Below are positions 15,464-23,827 of a DNA stretch of 47,139 nucleotides, one piece after another. The notes under the pieces are model-generated. The model had not been told where the DNA came from. It saw only the letters and a list, made by a program, of their open reading frames with translations, and ran no database searches. The position numbers and the translations under genes are program-made. The stretch comes from Novosphingobium endophyticum. GTDB taxonomy: Bacteria > Pseudomonadota > Alphaproteobacteria > Sphingomonadales > Sphingomonadaceae. How positions within the stretch are numbered: position 1 is the stretch's first letter; every line of letters starts with the position of its first letter. The DNA lies in assembly GCF_014640675.1 (NCBI RefSeq), contig NZ_BMHK01000028.1:1-47139 (forward strand), in the 5' to 3' direction.

Positions 15464-17098
15464 ATGTACAAGTACGACCAATACGACCAGCAGATGGTCG
15501 ACACGCGCGTCGCGGAATTCCGCGACCAGGTGCGCCGCCGCCTCGACGGAGACCTCACCGAGGACCAGTTCCGCCCGCTGCGCCTGCAGAACGGCCTCTA
15601 TCTCCAGCTCCACGCCTACATGCTGCGCGTTGCGGTGCCCTATGGCACGCTGAACAGCGCGCAGATGACCATGCTGGGCGACATCGCGGACAAGTACGAC
15701 CGCGGCTACGGCCACTTCACCACGCGCCAGAACATCCAGTATAACTGGATCAAGCTGGAAGACACGCCCGACATCCTCGCCGATCTCGCCTCGGTGGAAA
15801 TGCATGCGATCCAGACCAGCGGCAACTGCATCCGCAACATCAGCTCGGACCAGTATGCCGGAGCCGCCGCCGACGAGATCGTCGATCCGCGCCCTTATGC
15901 CGAGCTGCTGCGCCAGTGGTCGAGCTTTCACCCGGAATTCCTGACCCTGCCGCGCAAGTTCAAGATCGCGGTGATCGCCAGCGAGACCGACCGCGCGGCG
16001 ATGAAGCTGCACGACATCGGCATCAAGATGGTCCGCAATGATGCGGGCGAGATCGGCGCCCAGTTCTACGTCGGCGGCGGCATGGGCCGTACCCCGATGA
16101 TCGGTCCGATGATCCGCGAGTTCGTGCCGCTCGACCAGCTCATCACCTATTCGGAAGCCTGCCTGCGCGTCTACAACCGCTATGGCCGGCGCGACAACAA
16201 GTACAAGGCGCGCATCAAGATCCTCGTCCACGAGCTGGGCAAGGAGGAATACACGCGCCAGGTCGAGGAAGAGTTCCGGCACCTGCTCTCGCAGGGCGTC
16301 GAGCCGCCGCTGGCCGAACTGGAGCGCATCGGGCAGTACTTCGCCGATCCGGCCTATGAGACCGGCCTTTCGGACGAACTCGACCTGTCGGACCCGGATT
16401 TCCGCCTGTGGGTGGAGCGCAACTGCCATGCCCACAAGCAGGCCGGCTACATCATCGCCACCGTCAGCCTGAAGCCGGTAGGCGGCATTCCGGGCGACGC
16501 CTCGGCGGACCAGATCCGGCTGATGGCGCGGATCGCGAAGGACTATAGCTTCGACGAACTGCGCGTCACCCATGCCCAGAACATCGTCTTCCCGCATATC
16601 AGGAAGGTCGATCTCTACGCGATCTGGCAGAAGCTCGACGAAGCGGGCCTGGGCACCGCGAATCTCGACACGGTGGGCGACATCATCGCCTGCCCCGGCC
16701 TTGACTATTGCTCGCTGGCCAATGCCCGCTCGATCCCGGTCGCGCAGAAGATCTCCGAACGCTTCGGCAGCCCGCAAAAGCAGGCCGAGCTTGGCGAGCT
16801 GAAGCTCAAGATCTCCGGTTGCATCAACGCCTGCGGCCACCACCACGCGGGCCACATCGGCATCCTCGGCGTCGACCGCAAGGGCGTGGAGAACTACCAG
16901 CTCCTGCTCGGCGGCTGCGAGGGCGCGGATACCTCACTGGGCAAGATCACCGGGCCGGGCTTTGACGAGGACGGGATCGTCGATGCCGTCGAAAAGGCCA
17001 CCAAGGTCTACCTCGCCAACAAGCAGGGCGAGGAGCGCTTCCTCGACACCTACCGCCGTATCGGCATGGAGCCGTTCAAGGAGGCGATCTATGGTTGA
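15464..17098 (+). CDS. cysI: Sulfite (nitrite/sulfite) reductase hemoprotein
   Basis: Six-electron reduction of sulfite to sulfide at a siroheme coupled to a 4Fe-4S cluster. 544 residues with the two-fold ferredoxin-like/siroheme repeat of the family. Cluster ligands are visible as CPGLDYC (C410, C416) and GCINACGHHH (C453, C457). The siroheme-binding GGMGRTP and TTRQNIQ segments are also present. Sulfite is preferred over nitrite as substrate because the operon also carries cysH and DUF934. The start ATG follows the palindromic repeat and a GGAG site (GGAGTAACGTAGA). A small ORF starting at 17091 overlaps its stop codon. Confidence 0.92.
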   Translation: MYKYDQYDQQMVDTRVAEFRDQVRRRLDGDLTEDQFRPLRLQNGLYLQLHAYMLRVAVPYGTLNSAQMTMLGDIADKYDRGYGHFTTRQNIQYNWIKLEDTPDILADLASVEMHAIQTSGNCIRNISSDQYAGAAADEIVDPRPYAELLRQWSSFHPEFLTLPRKFKIAVIASETDRAAMKLHDIGIKMVRNDAGEIGAQFYVGGGMGRTPMIGPMIREFVPLDQLITYSEACLRVYNRYGRRDNKYKARIKILVHELGKEEYTRQVEEEFRHLLSQGVEPPLAELERIGQYFADPAYETGLSDELDLSDPDFRLWVERNCHAHKQAGYIIATVSLKPVGGIPGDASADQIRLMARIAKDYSFDELRVTHAQNIVFPHIRKVDLYAIWQKLDEAGLGTANLDTVGDIIACPGLDYCSLANARSIPVAQKISERFGSPQKQAELGELKLKISGCINACGHHHAGHIGILGVDRKGVENYQLLLGGCEGADTSLGKITGPGFDEDGIVDAVEKATKVYLANKQGEERFLDTYRRIGMEPFKEAIYG

Positions 17099-17210
17099 TC
17101 CGCTCCCCCGCCTGCCGTTCGTGTCGAGCGAAGTCGAGACACGCCGCGCAACGCCTCTCGACTTCGCTCGAGGCGAACGGACAACTTTGCGTTTGAAGGG
17201 CAAGTTCTGA
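17091..17210 (+). CDS. Possible 39-residue leader ORF derived from a palindromic repeat
   Basis: The ATG at 17091 overlaps the cysI stop (ATGGTTGA), and the frame stays open through the palindromic repeat to a TGA at 17208-17210. That TGA overlaps the ATG of the DUF934 gene (TGATG). The product would begin MVDPLPRLPF and end LRLKGKF. Both ends have the geometry of translational coupling, and MVD here resembles the MVE start of the DUF934 protein. It is more likely a coupling device or relic than a functional protein. Translation is not demonstrated. Confidence 0.35.
   Translation: MVDPLPRLPFVSSEVETRRATPLDFARGERTTLRLKGKF
17115..17180. repeat. Short palindromic repeat between cysI and DUF934
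   Basis: An inverted repeat with 25-nt arms (17115-17139 and 17156-17180) differing at two positions and a 16-nt loop. The arm core GTCGAGCGAAGTCGAGA is of a type I have seen repeatedly between genes in sphingomonads (recollection, not searched). It is unrelated to the 107-bp palindromes. It lies entirely within the possible leader ORF. Confidence 0.85.
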
Positions 17211-17641
17211 TGGTTGAAGTGCAGTTCCGGTTCCGTGACGACGAGGCTGTCAACGATCCCGCGGTCACGGTCGGCACTTTCGCCGAACAGACCAACGCCA
17301 CCGCTGTCCGGATCGAACCGGGCGACGATGCGCGCGACCTGATCCCCTACCTCGACCGGTTGCGCCTGATCGAGGTAAACTTCCCGGCCTGGACCGACGG
17401 GCGCGGCTATTCCTCTGCCCGCGTGCTGCGCGAAGCAGGTTTCGACGGCGAGCTTCGCGCCGTGGGCGACGTGGTCATCGACATGCTGAGCCACCTCAAG
17501 CGCTGCGGCTTCGACGCCTTCGCGCCCGATCACGCGCTCAATCCGGCCGACGCCGAAGCGGCATTCGCGCGCTGGGACAACGTCTATCAGGCCACCGCCG
17601 ACGGCCGCAAACCGGTCTGGGCGCTGCGCCACCAGAGCTGA
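17210..17641 (+). CDS. DUF934 family protein (sulfite-reduction operon)
   Basis: A 143-residue protein of the DUF934 family, typically encoded beside cysI and cysH. The family core is visible as LIEVNFPAWTDGRGYSSARV (about residues 52-71), then LRAVGDVVIDML and the C-terminal LKRCGFDAFA. It has been proposed to take part in sulfite reduction, possibly in electron transfer; the exact role is unsettled. The start ATG follows GAAGGG and overlaps the stop of the possible leader ORF. It ends 23 bp before cysH. Confidence 0.9.
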   Translation: MVEVQFRFRDDEAVNDPAVTVGTFAEQTNATAVRIEPGDDARDLIPYLDRLRLIEVNFPAWTDGRGYSSARVLREAGFDGELRAVGDVVIDMLSHLKRCGFDAFAPDHALNPADAEAAFARWDNVYQATADGRKPVWALRHQS

Positions 17642-17664
17642 AAGGGTTTCACAGGATTAGCGAT

Positions 17665-18459
17665 ATGAACGAACTGGCACGCATCCGTGACCGCATCGAC
17701 ACCGGCCCGCGCTTCGCGGAAGCCGATGCGGTGCGCCTCAACCGTCTTTTCCGCGGTACCGACACGCTCGAAATGCTCGAGACGGTGCTGAAGGAACGCA
17801 TGGCGGGCGATGTCGCGGTCGTGTCCAGTTTCGGCGCGGAATCTGCGGTGCTGCTGCACCTCGTCTCGCGCGTCGACCCCACGGTGCCGGTCCTGTTCCT
17901 CGAAACCGGCAAGCACTTTTCCGAAACGCTGGCCTACCGCGACCAGCTCGTCGAACGCCTCGGCCTCAAGGACCTGCGTAATCTTGCACCCAATGCCGAG
18001 GAACTGACGAAGAAGGACGAATCCGGCCTGCGCTGGTCCTACGATCCCGATGGCTGCTGCGAGATCCGCAAGGTCAAGCCGCTGGCCAAGGCGCTGCTCG
18101 GCTTCGACGCCTCGATCACGGGCAGGAAGGCATTCCAGGCTTCCACCCGGGCCACCCTGCCGCGTTTCGAGATCGACACCACCGACGAACAGGGCCGCCT
18201 GAAGATCAACCCGCTGATCGACTGGAGCCCGGAACGCCTCGCCGCCTACATCGCGGAACACGACCTGCCCCCGCACCCGCTGGTGGCCGAAGGCTATCCC
18301 TCGATCGGCTGCATGCCCTGCACCAGCAAGGTTGCCCCGGGCGAAGACCCGCGCTCGGGCCGCTGGAAGGGTTGGGACAAGACCGAATGCGGCATCCATG
18401 CGCCCGGACAGGAAGGCCCTGCCAGCGAACTGCCTCCCGGCTTCGATCCGGTATTCTGA
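17665..18459 (+). CDS. cysH: Adenylyl-sulfate (APS-type) reductase
   Basis: Thioredoxin-dependent reduction of activated sulfate to sulfite. 264 residues with an adenine nucleotide alpha-hydrolase fold (VVSSFGAESAVLLHL nucleotide loop). The four cysteines C131, C132, C216 and C219 are those that bind a 4Fe-4S cluster in enzymes using APS rather than PAPS. The catalytic cysteine is C242 in TECGIH. This implies that sulfate assimilation here does not need APS kinase for this step (established for the family; not tested here). The ATG follows AGGA. It is the last gene of the siroheme/sulfite operon. Confidence 0.92.
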   Translation: MNELARIRDRIDTGPRFAEADAVRLNRLFRGTDTLEMLETVLKERMAGDVAVVSSFGAESAVLLHLVSRVDPTVPVLFLETGKHFSETLAYRDQLVERLGLKDLRNLAPNAEELTKKDESGLRWSYDPDGCCEIRKVKPLAKALLGFDASITGRKAFQASTRATLPRFEIDTTDEQGRLKINPLIDWSPERLAAYIAEHDLPPHPLVAEGYPSIGCMPCTSKVAPGEDPRSGRWKGWDKTECGIHAPGQEGPASELPPGFDPVF

Positions 18460-18465
18460 GGCGCG

Positions 18466-18996
18466 TCAGCGCCGCTGCAGCTTCATGTGAACGGTTCCGG
18501 GCGTCGTATCGACGGCGCTGACGTAGAAGTCCTTGCCGGGCCGTCCGGGGCCGAAAAGCGGTGTTCCCCCGCCGGTCGAGCGGGCGACCACGCGCAGCCA
18601 CATTTCGTCCGCCATGCCGGAAAGCAGCGCCGCCTCGACAGTGCTGGCCTCCCCGATCGCCAGCACCGCCTTGTCGCCGGCGGCCGTCTTGGCCTGCTCG
18701 AAGGCTTGCGCGAAGCTGGTCACGAAGTGGAAGCTGAGGTGGTCATTTTCCTTGGGGCGGCGTTCCGGCTGCACATCGGTGACGACGAAGATCGGCGCCT
18801 GAATCTCGTAGTTGTCTGCGAACCAGTCCGGATCCTCGACCGTTTCGAACGAACGGCGGCTCATCACTACTGCGCCGCACGCGTCGATCAGTGGAGCGAG
18901 CATTCCTGTCCGATGCGCGTCCTCGACGCGAACAACGCTTCTGCCGCGCGCATCCGCACAAAAACCATCCAGGCTGGTGGCGGCGTCAATGATCAT
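18466..18996 (-). CDS. Dihydrofolate-reductase-like (RibD C-terminal domain) protein
   Basis: A 176-residue predicted NADPH-dependent reductase of the DHFR/RibD-C superfamily; the substrate is unknown. Seen are the N-terminal strand MIIDAATSLDGFCAD, the GAVVMSRRSFETV segment, the IFVVTD strand, and KAVLAIGEASTVEAALLSG, the nucleotide-binding turn. The open frame extends about 96 codons further upstream, but only from the ATG at 18996 does the sequence match the family. It is convergent with cysH with only 6 bp between the stop codons. Confidence 0.82.
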   Translation of the reverse strand: MIIDAATSLDGFCADARGRSVVRVEDAHRTGMLAPLIDACGAVVMSRRSFETVEDPDWFADNYEIQAPIFVVTDVQPERRPKENDHLSFHFVTSFAQAFEQAKTAAGDKAVLAIGEASTVEAALLSGMADEMWLRVVARSTGGGTPLFGPGRPGKDFYVSAVDTTPGTVHMKLQRR

Positions 18997-19193
18997 CCTG
19001 CCCAATCCGCTCTCCCAAGGTCGGGCTAATCCGAACGGAGTACACGTTATGTGGCCAAGTGAAAAGCCTTCGATTAGTTCCCGGCTTGTCGCGCAATCCG
19101 ACAAGCGGAACGAACAAAAACGACGAACAGACAGTCCTGCATGCAATCCGCTGTGCAGCATCGCTCGCACACATGATGAATATTCGATCTGTC

Positions 19194-22100
19194 TCAGTCG
19201 ATCATCATCAGGCTCGCATTGCCGCCGGCGGCCGTGGTGTTGATCGAAGTCGAGACTTCCTCGAGCAAGGCATCGAGCGGCCATTCCAGAGCCCGTTCCG
19301 GCAATGGAGCATAAACCGGGACGATTGGCCCCGGCAGCGCCGCCACGGCTTCGCTCGCCGCCCTGATCGCGTCGGCACCCCCCTCGACAAGGGCGGCCGC
19401 GAAAGGTTCGCCGGGGACGGCGCGGAATGCCTCGGCAATCGCGGCGGGCAGTCCGCGCGGAAGTTCCATCCCTTCGACGAAGCCGCGATTGCCCGTGGCG
19501 AGAACCGCCGCCATCTGTGCCAGTTGGCCCTCCCGGCTCTGCGGGCGTATCAGGATCCGGCCGCGCGGATGGAGCGCGTAGAGATTGCGTTCGCCGACCG
19601 GCCCCGGCAGCGCCAGCTCCGTACCGAGCGCCGAGGCCGACCCCATTTCCAGCGCCCGTTTCGCCGCCGCGGCCTCACCCTGCGCTTCGAGCCAGGCGGC
19701 GAAAGGCGCGAGCAAGGCCCCCGGCCTGCCCGACGGCGGCAGGACCTGCGGCGGCTGTGCGACCAGGCGGCCGAGGTAGAGCGGCCCTCCCGCCTTCGGC
19801 CCGGTGCCCGACAGGCCGCGACCACCGAAAGGCTGCACGCCGACGATCGCGCCGATCATGTTGCGATTGACGTAGAGATTGCCCGCCCTCACCCGCGAAG
19901 CGACTTGCGCCACCGTACCGTCGAGCCGCGTGTGCAGACCAAAAGTGAGGCCATATCCCGTGCCATTGATCTGTTCGATCAGCTTGTCGAGGTCGGCGCG
20001 GCGGTAGCGGATCACGTGGAGCACCGGCCCGAAGACCTCGCGTTCGACATCCGCGATCGAATCGATTTCGATGATGGTCGGGGCAACGAAAGTGCCGTTC
20101 GCCGCACCGATCGGCATCGCCGACCGTTCGACATGATGCCCCCTGCCACGCATCGCTTCGATATGGGCGGCGATGTTGTCGCGCGCCTCGGCGGTGATGA
20201 CGGGCCCGATATCGACCGCGAGACGGTCCGTGTTCCCGACCCTGAGTTCGGCCAGCGCGCCCTTGAGCATGCCCAGTGTGCGCTCGGCGATCTCCTCCTG
20301 CAGGCACAGCACGCGCAGCGCGGAGCAGCGCTGCCCCGCGCTGTCGAAAGCCGAGGTGATGACGTCGGCCACGACCTGTTCGGCCAATGCCGAGGAATCG
20401 ACGATCATCGCATTCTGGCCGCCTGTTTCGGCGATCAGCGGAATCGGCTTGCCCGCTTGCGATAGGCGCGGGGCAAGCTGGCGCTGGATCAGGCGCGCCA
20501 CTTCGGTCGAGCCCGTAAACATCACCGCCGCCACTTCCGGCGCATCGACCAGCGCGGCGCCGAGTTTACCGTCGCCCGGCATGAACTGCAGCGCGTCGAC
20601 CGGTACGCCCGCCTCGTGCAGGATCCGCACCGCCTCCGCCGCGATCAGCGGGGTTTCCTCCGCCGGCTTGGCGAGCACCGGATTGCCGGCGACCAGCGCG
20701 GCCGCGACTTGCGCGGTGAAGATCGCCAGCGGGAAGTTCCACGGGCTGATGCAGATCACCGGTCCGAGCGGCTTCTGCTCCACCCCCAGCGTCGCCCGGG
20801 CCTGCACCGCATAGAAGCGCAGGAAATCGATCGCCTCGCGCACTTCGGAAATGGCATTGGCGGCCGACTTGCCCGCCTCCCGCATGATCAGCCCCATGAG
20901 CATTGGCATGCGATCCTGCAGCATGTCCGCCGCGCGCTCCAGCATCCGCGCGCGTTCGCATGTCGACACCGCATGCCACGCGCTCATCGCGGCGCGAGTG
21001 ACGGCAAGAGCCGCCGCCTCCGGCTGCACTTCGACCACTGTACCGATCACGTCGCGATGATCGCCCGGATTGACGACCTTGCGCGCCACGCCTTCGCCGC
21101 CCTCGGGCACAGCATACCAGTCGCGCCGGGTCGACCGGCGCAATTGCTCCGAAAGTGCGGCAAGCGCCTGCTCGTCGCTGAGGTCGATTCCGAAGGAATT
21201 GCGGCGCGCCGGGTAGAGATCGCGCGGCAGGGCGATCCGGTCATGCGGGGCGCCGGGGACCGGCATGGCGCGCACCAGGTCGACCGGATCCGCCACCATC
21301 TCCGCGACCCGCACGGAAGCGTCGGCGATGCGGTGGACGAAGGAGGAATTCGCACCGTTTTCCAGCAAACGGCGCACAAGATAGGCCAGCAGCGTTTCGT
21401 GCGTGCCGACCGGGGCGTAGATGCGGCAGGGCCTGTCCAGCTTCGCCTTGCCGACCACTTGGCGGTAAAGCGGCTCGCCCATGCCGTGGAGGCACTGGAA
21501 CTCGTACTGGCCGACGGTGAAATCCGGCCCGGCTAGATGATAGACCGTCGCCAGCGTCTGGGCATTGTGCGTCGCGAACTGCGGGAACACCGCCTCGGGC
21601 GCCGCCAGCAGCTTTCTGGCGCAGGCGATGTAGGCGACATCGGTGTGGTCCTTGCGAGTATAGACCGGAAAGCCCACCAGCCCCTCCACTTGCGCGCGCT
21701 TGATCTCGGCGTCCCAGTAGGCTCCCTTGACGAGGCGCATCATGATCCGCCGTCCGGCGCGGCGCGCGAGATCGATTATCCAGTCGATCACGAAGGGACA
21801 GCGCTTGCCATAGGCCTGCACCACGAATCCGAGGCCGTCCCACCCCGCCAGATCGGGATCGAGAGCGAGGCTTTCGAACAGGTCGAGCGAGATTTCGAGC
21901 CGGTCGGCTTCCTCGGCGTCGATGTTGAAGCCGATGTCGTGGCGCTTCGACAGCAGCGCCAGCGCCTTCACGCGCGGCAGCAGCTCATCCATCACGCGGT
22001 CCGCCTGCGCGCGGCTGTAACGCGGGTGGAGGGCAGAGAGCTTGATCGAGATGCCCGGCCCTTCGTAGACACCCTTGCCGGCGGCCGCCCGGCCGATGGC

Positions 22101-22802
22101 GTGGATCGCGTTCTCGTAGTCGGCATGGTAGCGCGCCGCATCGGCCGCCGTCACGGCCGCCTCGCCAAGCATGTCGTAGCTGTAGCGGAATCCCGCCGCC
22201 TCCAACTCGCGGGAGCAGCGCAGGGCCTCGGCAATCGTCTCGCCGGTCACGAACTGCTCGCCCATCATCCGCATGGCAAGGTCCACGCCGCGCCGGATCA
22301 CCGGTTCGCCCGCGCGAGCCACCAGCCGCGCAAGCGCCGCCGAAAGCCCCTCGTCGTCGACGCTGCCAACAAGCCTGCCGGTCACCACCAGCCCCCAGGT
22401 CGCGGCATTGACGAAGAGCGACTTGTCGCCGCCGAGGTGCCCGCTCCAGTCACCCTCGGCGATCTTGTCGCGGATCAGGGCATCGCGCGTCTCGTTATCG
22501 GGAATGCGCAGCAGGGCCTCGGCAAGGCACATGAGAGCGACGCCTTCCTGGCTCGACAGGGAGTATTCCTGCACCAGCGCCTCGACGCCCGTACCCTTGC
22601 GATGCGCGCGCAGGGCGGTGACGAGCCGGGTCGCGGTCTCGCGGATCGGCTCGCGCAGCGAACCGGGCAGGCTGGCCGCCCCGATCAGCGGCGCCACGCA
22701 CTCGGGCTCGCTGCGGCGATAGGCCGAGGTGATCCTCTCGCGCAGCGGTGATGCCATACGAACGGGCGGTGCGAATTCGGCAAAGGGAAGCGTTCGGGCC
22801 AT
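19194..22802 (-). CDS. putA: Bifunctional proline dehydrogenase / L-glutamate gamma-semialdehyde dehydrogenase
   Basis: Converts proline to glutamate in two steps with substrate channelling. 1202 residues. The FAD-binding proline dehydrogenase barrel covers about 80-480, with signatures RLVKGAYWDAEIKRAQ and the late YAPVGTHETLLAYLVRR. The NAD-dependent aldehyde dehydrogenase covers about 560-1020, with ISPWNFPLAIFTAQ, AETGGQNAMIVDSS, and the catalytic cysteine in DSAGQRCSALRV near residue 824. A C-terminal tail of about 150 residues follows. The N-terminal ribbon-helix-helix DNA-binding domain of enterobacterial PutA is absent, so it cannot repress its own gene that way. The divergent Lrp-type gene is the likely regulator. 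Confidence 0.95.
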   Translation of the reverse strand: MARTLPFAEFAPPVRMASPLRERITSAYRRSEPECVAPLIGAASLPGSLREPIRETATRLVTALRAHRKGTGVEALVQEYSLSSQEGVALMCLAEALLRIPDNETRDALIRDKIAEGDWSGHLGGDKSLFVNAATWGLVVTGRLVGSVDDEGLSAALARLVARAGEPVIRRGVDLAMRMMGEQFVTGETIAEALRCSRELEAAGFRYSYDMLGEAAVTAADAARYHADYENAIHAIGRAAAGKGVYEGPGISIKLSALHPRYSRAQADRVMDELLPRVKALALLSKRHDIGFNIDAEEADRLEISLDLFESLALDPDLAGWDGLGFVVQAYGKRCPFVIDWIIDLARRAGRRIMMRLVKGAYWDAEIKRAQVEGLVGFPVYTRKDHTDVAYIACARKLLAAPEAVFPQFATHNAQTLATVYHLAGPDFTVGQYEFQCLHGMGEPLYRQVVGKAKLDRPCRIYAPVGTHETLLAYLVRRLLENGANSSFVHRIADASVRVAEMVADPVDLVRAMPVPGAPHDRIALPRDLYPARRNSFGIDLSDEQALAALSEQLRRSTRRDWYAVPEGGEGVARKVVNPGDHRDVIGTVVEVQPEAAALAVTRAAMSAWHAVSTCERARMLERAADMLQDRMPMLMGLIMREAGKSAANAISEVREAIDFLRFYAVQARATLGVEQKPLGPVICISPWNFPLAIFTAQVAAALVAGNPVLAKPAEETPLIAAEAVRILHEAGVPVDALQFMPGDGKLGAALVDAPEVAAVMFTGSTEVARLIQRQLAPRLSQAGKPIPLIAETGGQNAMIVDSSALAEQVVADVITSAFDSAGQRCSALRVLCLQEEIAERTLGMLKGALAELRVGNTDRLAVDIGPVITAEARDNIAAHIEAMRGRGHHVERSAMPIGAANGTFVAPTIIEIDSIADVEREVFGPVLHVIRYRRADLDKLIEQINGTGYGLTFGLHTRLDGTVAQVASRVRAGNLYVNRNMIGAIVGVQPFGGRGLSGTGPKAGGPLYLGRLVAQPPQVLPPSGRPGALLAPFAAWLEAQGEAAAAKRALEMGSASALGTELALPGPVGERNLYALHPRGRILIRPQSREGQLAQMAAVLATGNRGFVEGMELPRGLPAAIAEAFRAVPGEPFAAALVEGGADAIRAASEAVAALPGPIVPVYAPLPERALEWPLDALLEEVSTSINTTAAGGNASLMMID

Positions 22803-22899
22803 CCCCTATGATAGCGCAGACAGGCCGGGCGTTCCGACTTTTCAAAGCATCATGATGGACCTATTCAACCAAATATTGAGAAATCTACAGGAACAATGG
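22803..22899. promoter_or_regulatory. Divergent putA / Lrp-regulator control region
   Basis: A 97-bp spacer between divergent genes, distinctly AT-rich over its right half compared with its surroundings. It must hold both promoters and the binding sites of the Lrp-type protein. I could not identify a convincing -35/-10 pair. AGGA before the regulator's ATG is its ribosome site. Confidence 0.55.
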
Positions 22900-23370
22900 A
22901 TGGATAAGTCTTCCAAATCAGTCGATCTGGATCATATCGACCGGAAGATCATTGCCGCGCTGCGCCGGGACGGACGCATGACGGTGACCGATCTTGCGAA
23001 GGAAGTCGGCATATCGAAAACCCCATGCCAGGTCCGCATGCGCAAGCTGATCGATACCGGCGTCATTCGTGGCTTTCGCGCCGTGGTCGATCCGGCCAGC
23101 CTCGGCCTCGACCATGTCGCCTTTACCGAAGTGAAACTCTCCGACACGCGCGAGGAAGCCCTCAGCGCATTCAACGCGGCGGTGCGGGAACTGCCTGAAG
23201 TGGAGGAATGCCACATGATCGCCAGCAGCTTCGACTATCTGCTCAAGGTGCGCACCGCAGACGTCCGGCGGTACCGCATGGTCCTCGGCGAGAAGATCTC
23301 GAGCCTGCCCCATGTCGCCAGTACCTCCACGTTCGTGGCGATGGAAACGGTGAAGGACGCAAGCAGCTAG
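22900..23370 (+). CDS. Lrp/AsnC-family regulator, probable activator of putA
   Basis: A 156-residue transcription factor. Residues about 9-60 are the winged helix-turn-helix (DHIDRKIIAALRRDGRMTV, then KEVGISKTPCQVRMRKL). Residues about 75-150 are the RAM ligand-binding domain. By position, divergent from putA, it is probably the proline-responsive PutR-type activator known in alphaproteobacteria (inference). The frame is open from 22729, but the ATG at 22900 has AGGA at proper spacing and begins just before the domain. An upstream start would place coding sequence inside putA. Confidence 0.88.
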   Translation: MDKSSKSVDLDHIDRKIIAALRRDGRMTVTDLAKEVGISKTPCQVRMRKLIDTGVIRGFRAVVDPASLGLDHVAFTEVKLSDTREEALSAFNAAVRELPEVEECHMIASSFDYLLKVRTADVRRYRMVLGEKISSLPHVASTSTFVAMETVKDASS

Positions 23371-23827
23371 CGAAGGGTTGCAGCCTGACGCTCGTCGCAA
23401 GGCGAGACTGATGCTCTGATGCAACTCAAGACCCGCTGCGCAAGAATACGTACAATTCCTGCTTTGCGACGCCCCTGAAATTCTGCAATATGCTCCTGAA
23501 AGGCCATTTCTGGTCTTGCCGGCGTTGGGAGAGAGCGCGCCGGGGAGAGAAAAATCTTTCTCCGGCGCGCCGATTCTTCGCAACCGCAGCACACCATAAT
23601 TCTTACCGGAAACTCTGTGTTCTTGCGGGGAACCGTTTTACTTCCATGCAAACACTGTTGTTGTGCATACGATGCTCCCCGCAGATGCAGCAAAGAATCA
23701 GATCGCGATGCCGCAGGTGCAAAAGGCGCCGTTTCGCCCCGGCCCTCGCCTTCCGATTCGCGCTTCGCGTGCGCCGATGTCTCCTGGCGATTGACCTTGC
23801 TGCCCGGCGACGGCACTGACCGGTCCC
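23371..23827. other. 457-bp intergenic stretch, no gene recognised
   Basis: Lies between the Lrp-type gene and the MATE gene. Frames open through parts of it do not resemble proteins. It holds one strong inverted repeat (23535-23570), and its centre (about 23570-23700) is less GC-rich than the surroundings, fitting a promoter area for the MATE gene. No -10/-35 pair stands out. Confidence 0.6.
23535..23570. terminator. Strong GC-rich hairpin, possible terminator
   Basis: GCGCGCCGG pairs with CCGGCGCGC, and the stem extends through GGAGA/TCTTTCTCC around an A-rich loop. It lies 165 bp after the Lrp-type gene. No run of T follows, so factor-independent termination is doubtful; it may be a transcript 3' end stabiliser. 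Confidence 0.45.

Noticed and set aside
16962..17090. Upstream extension of the leader ORF frame inside cysI
   Set aside because: The frame is open there too, but it overlaps conserved cysI coding sequence; only the ATG at the stop codon has coupling geometry.
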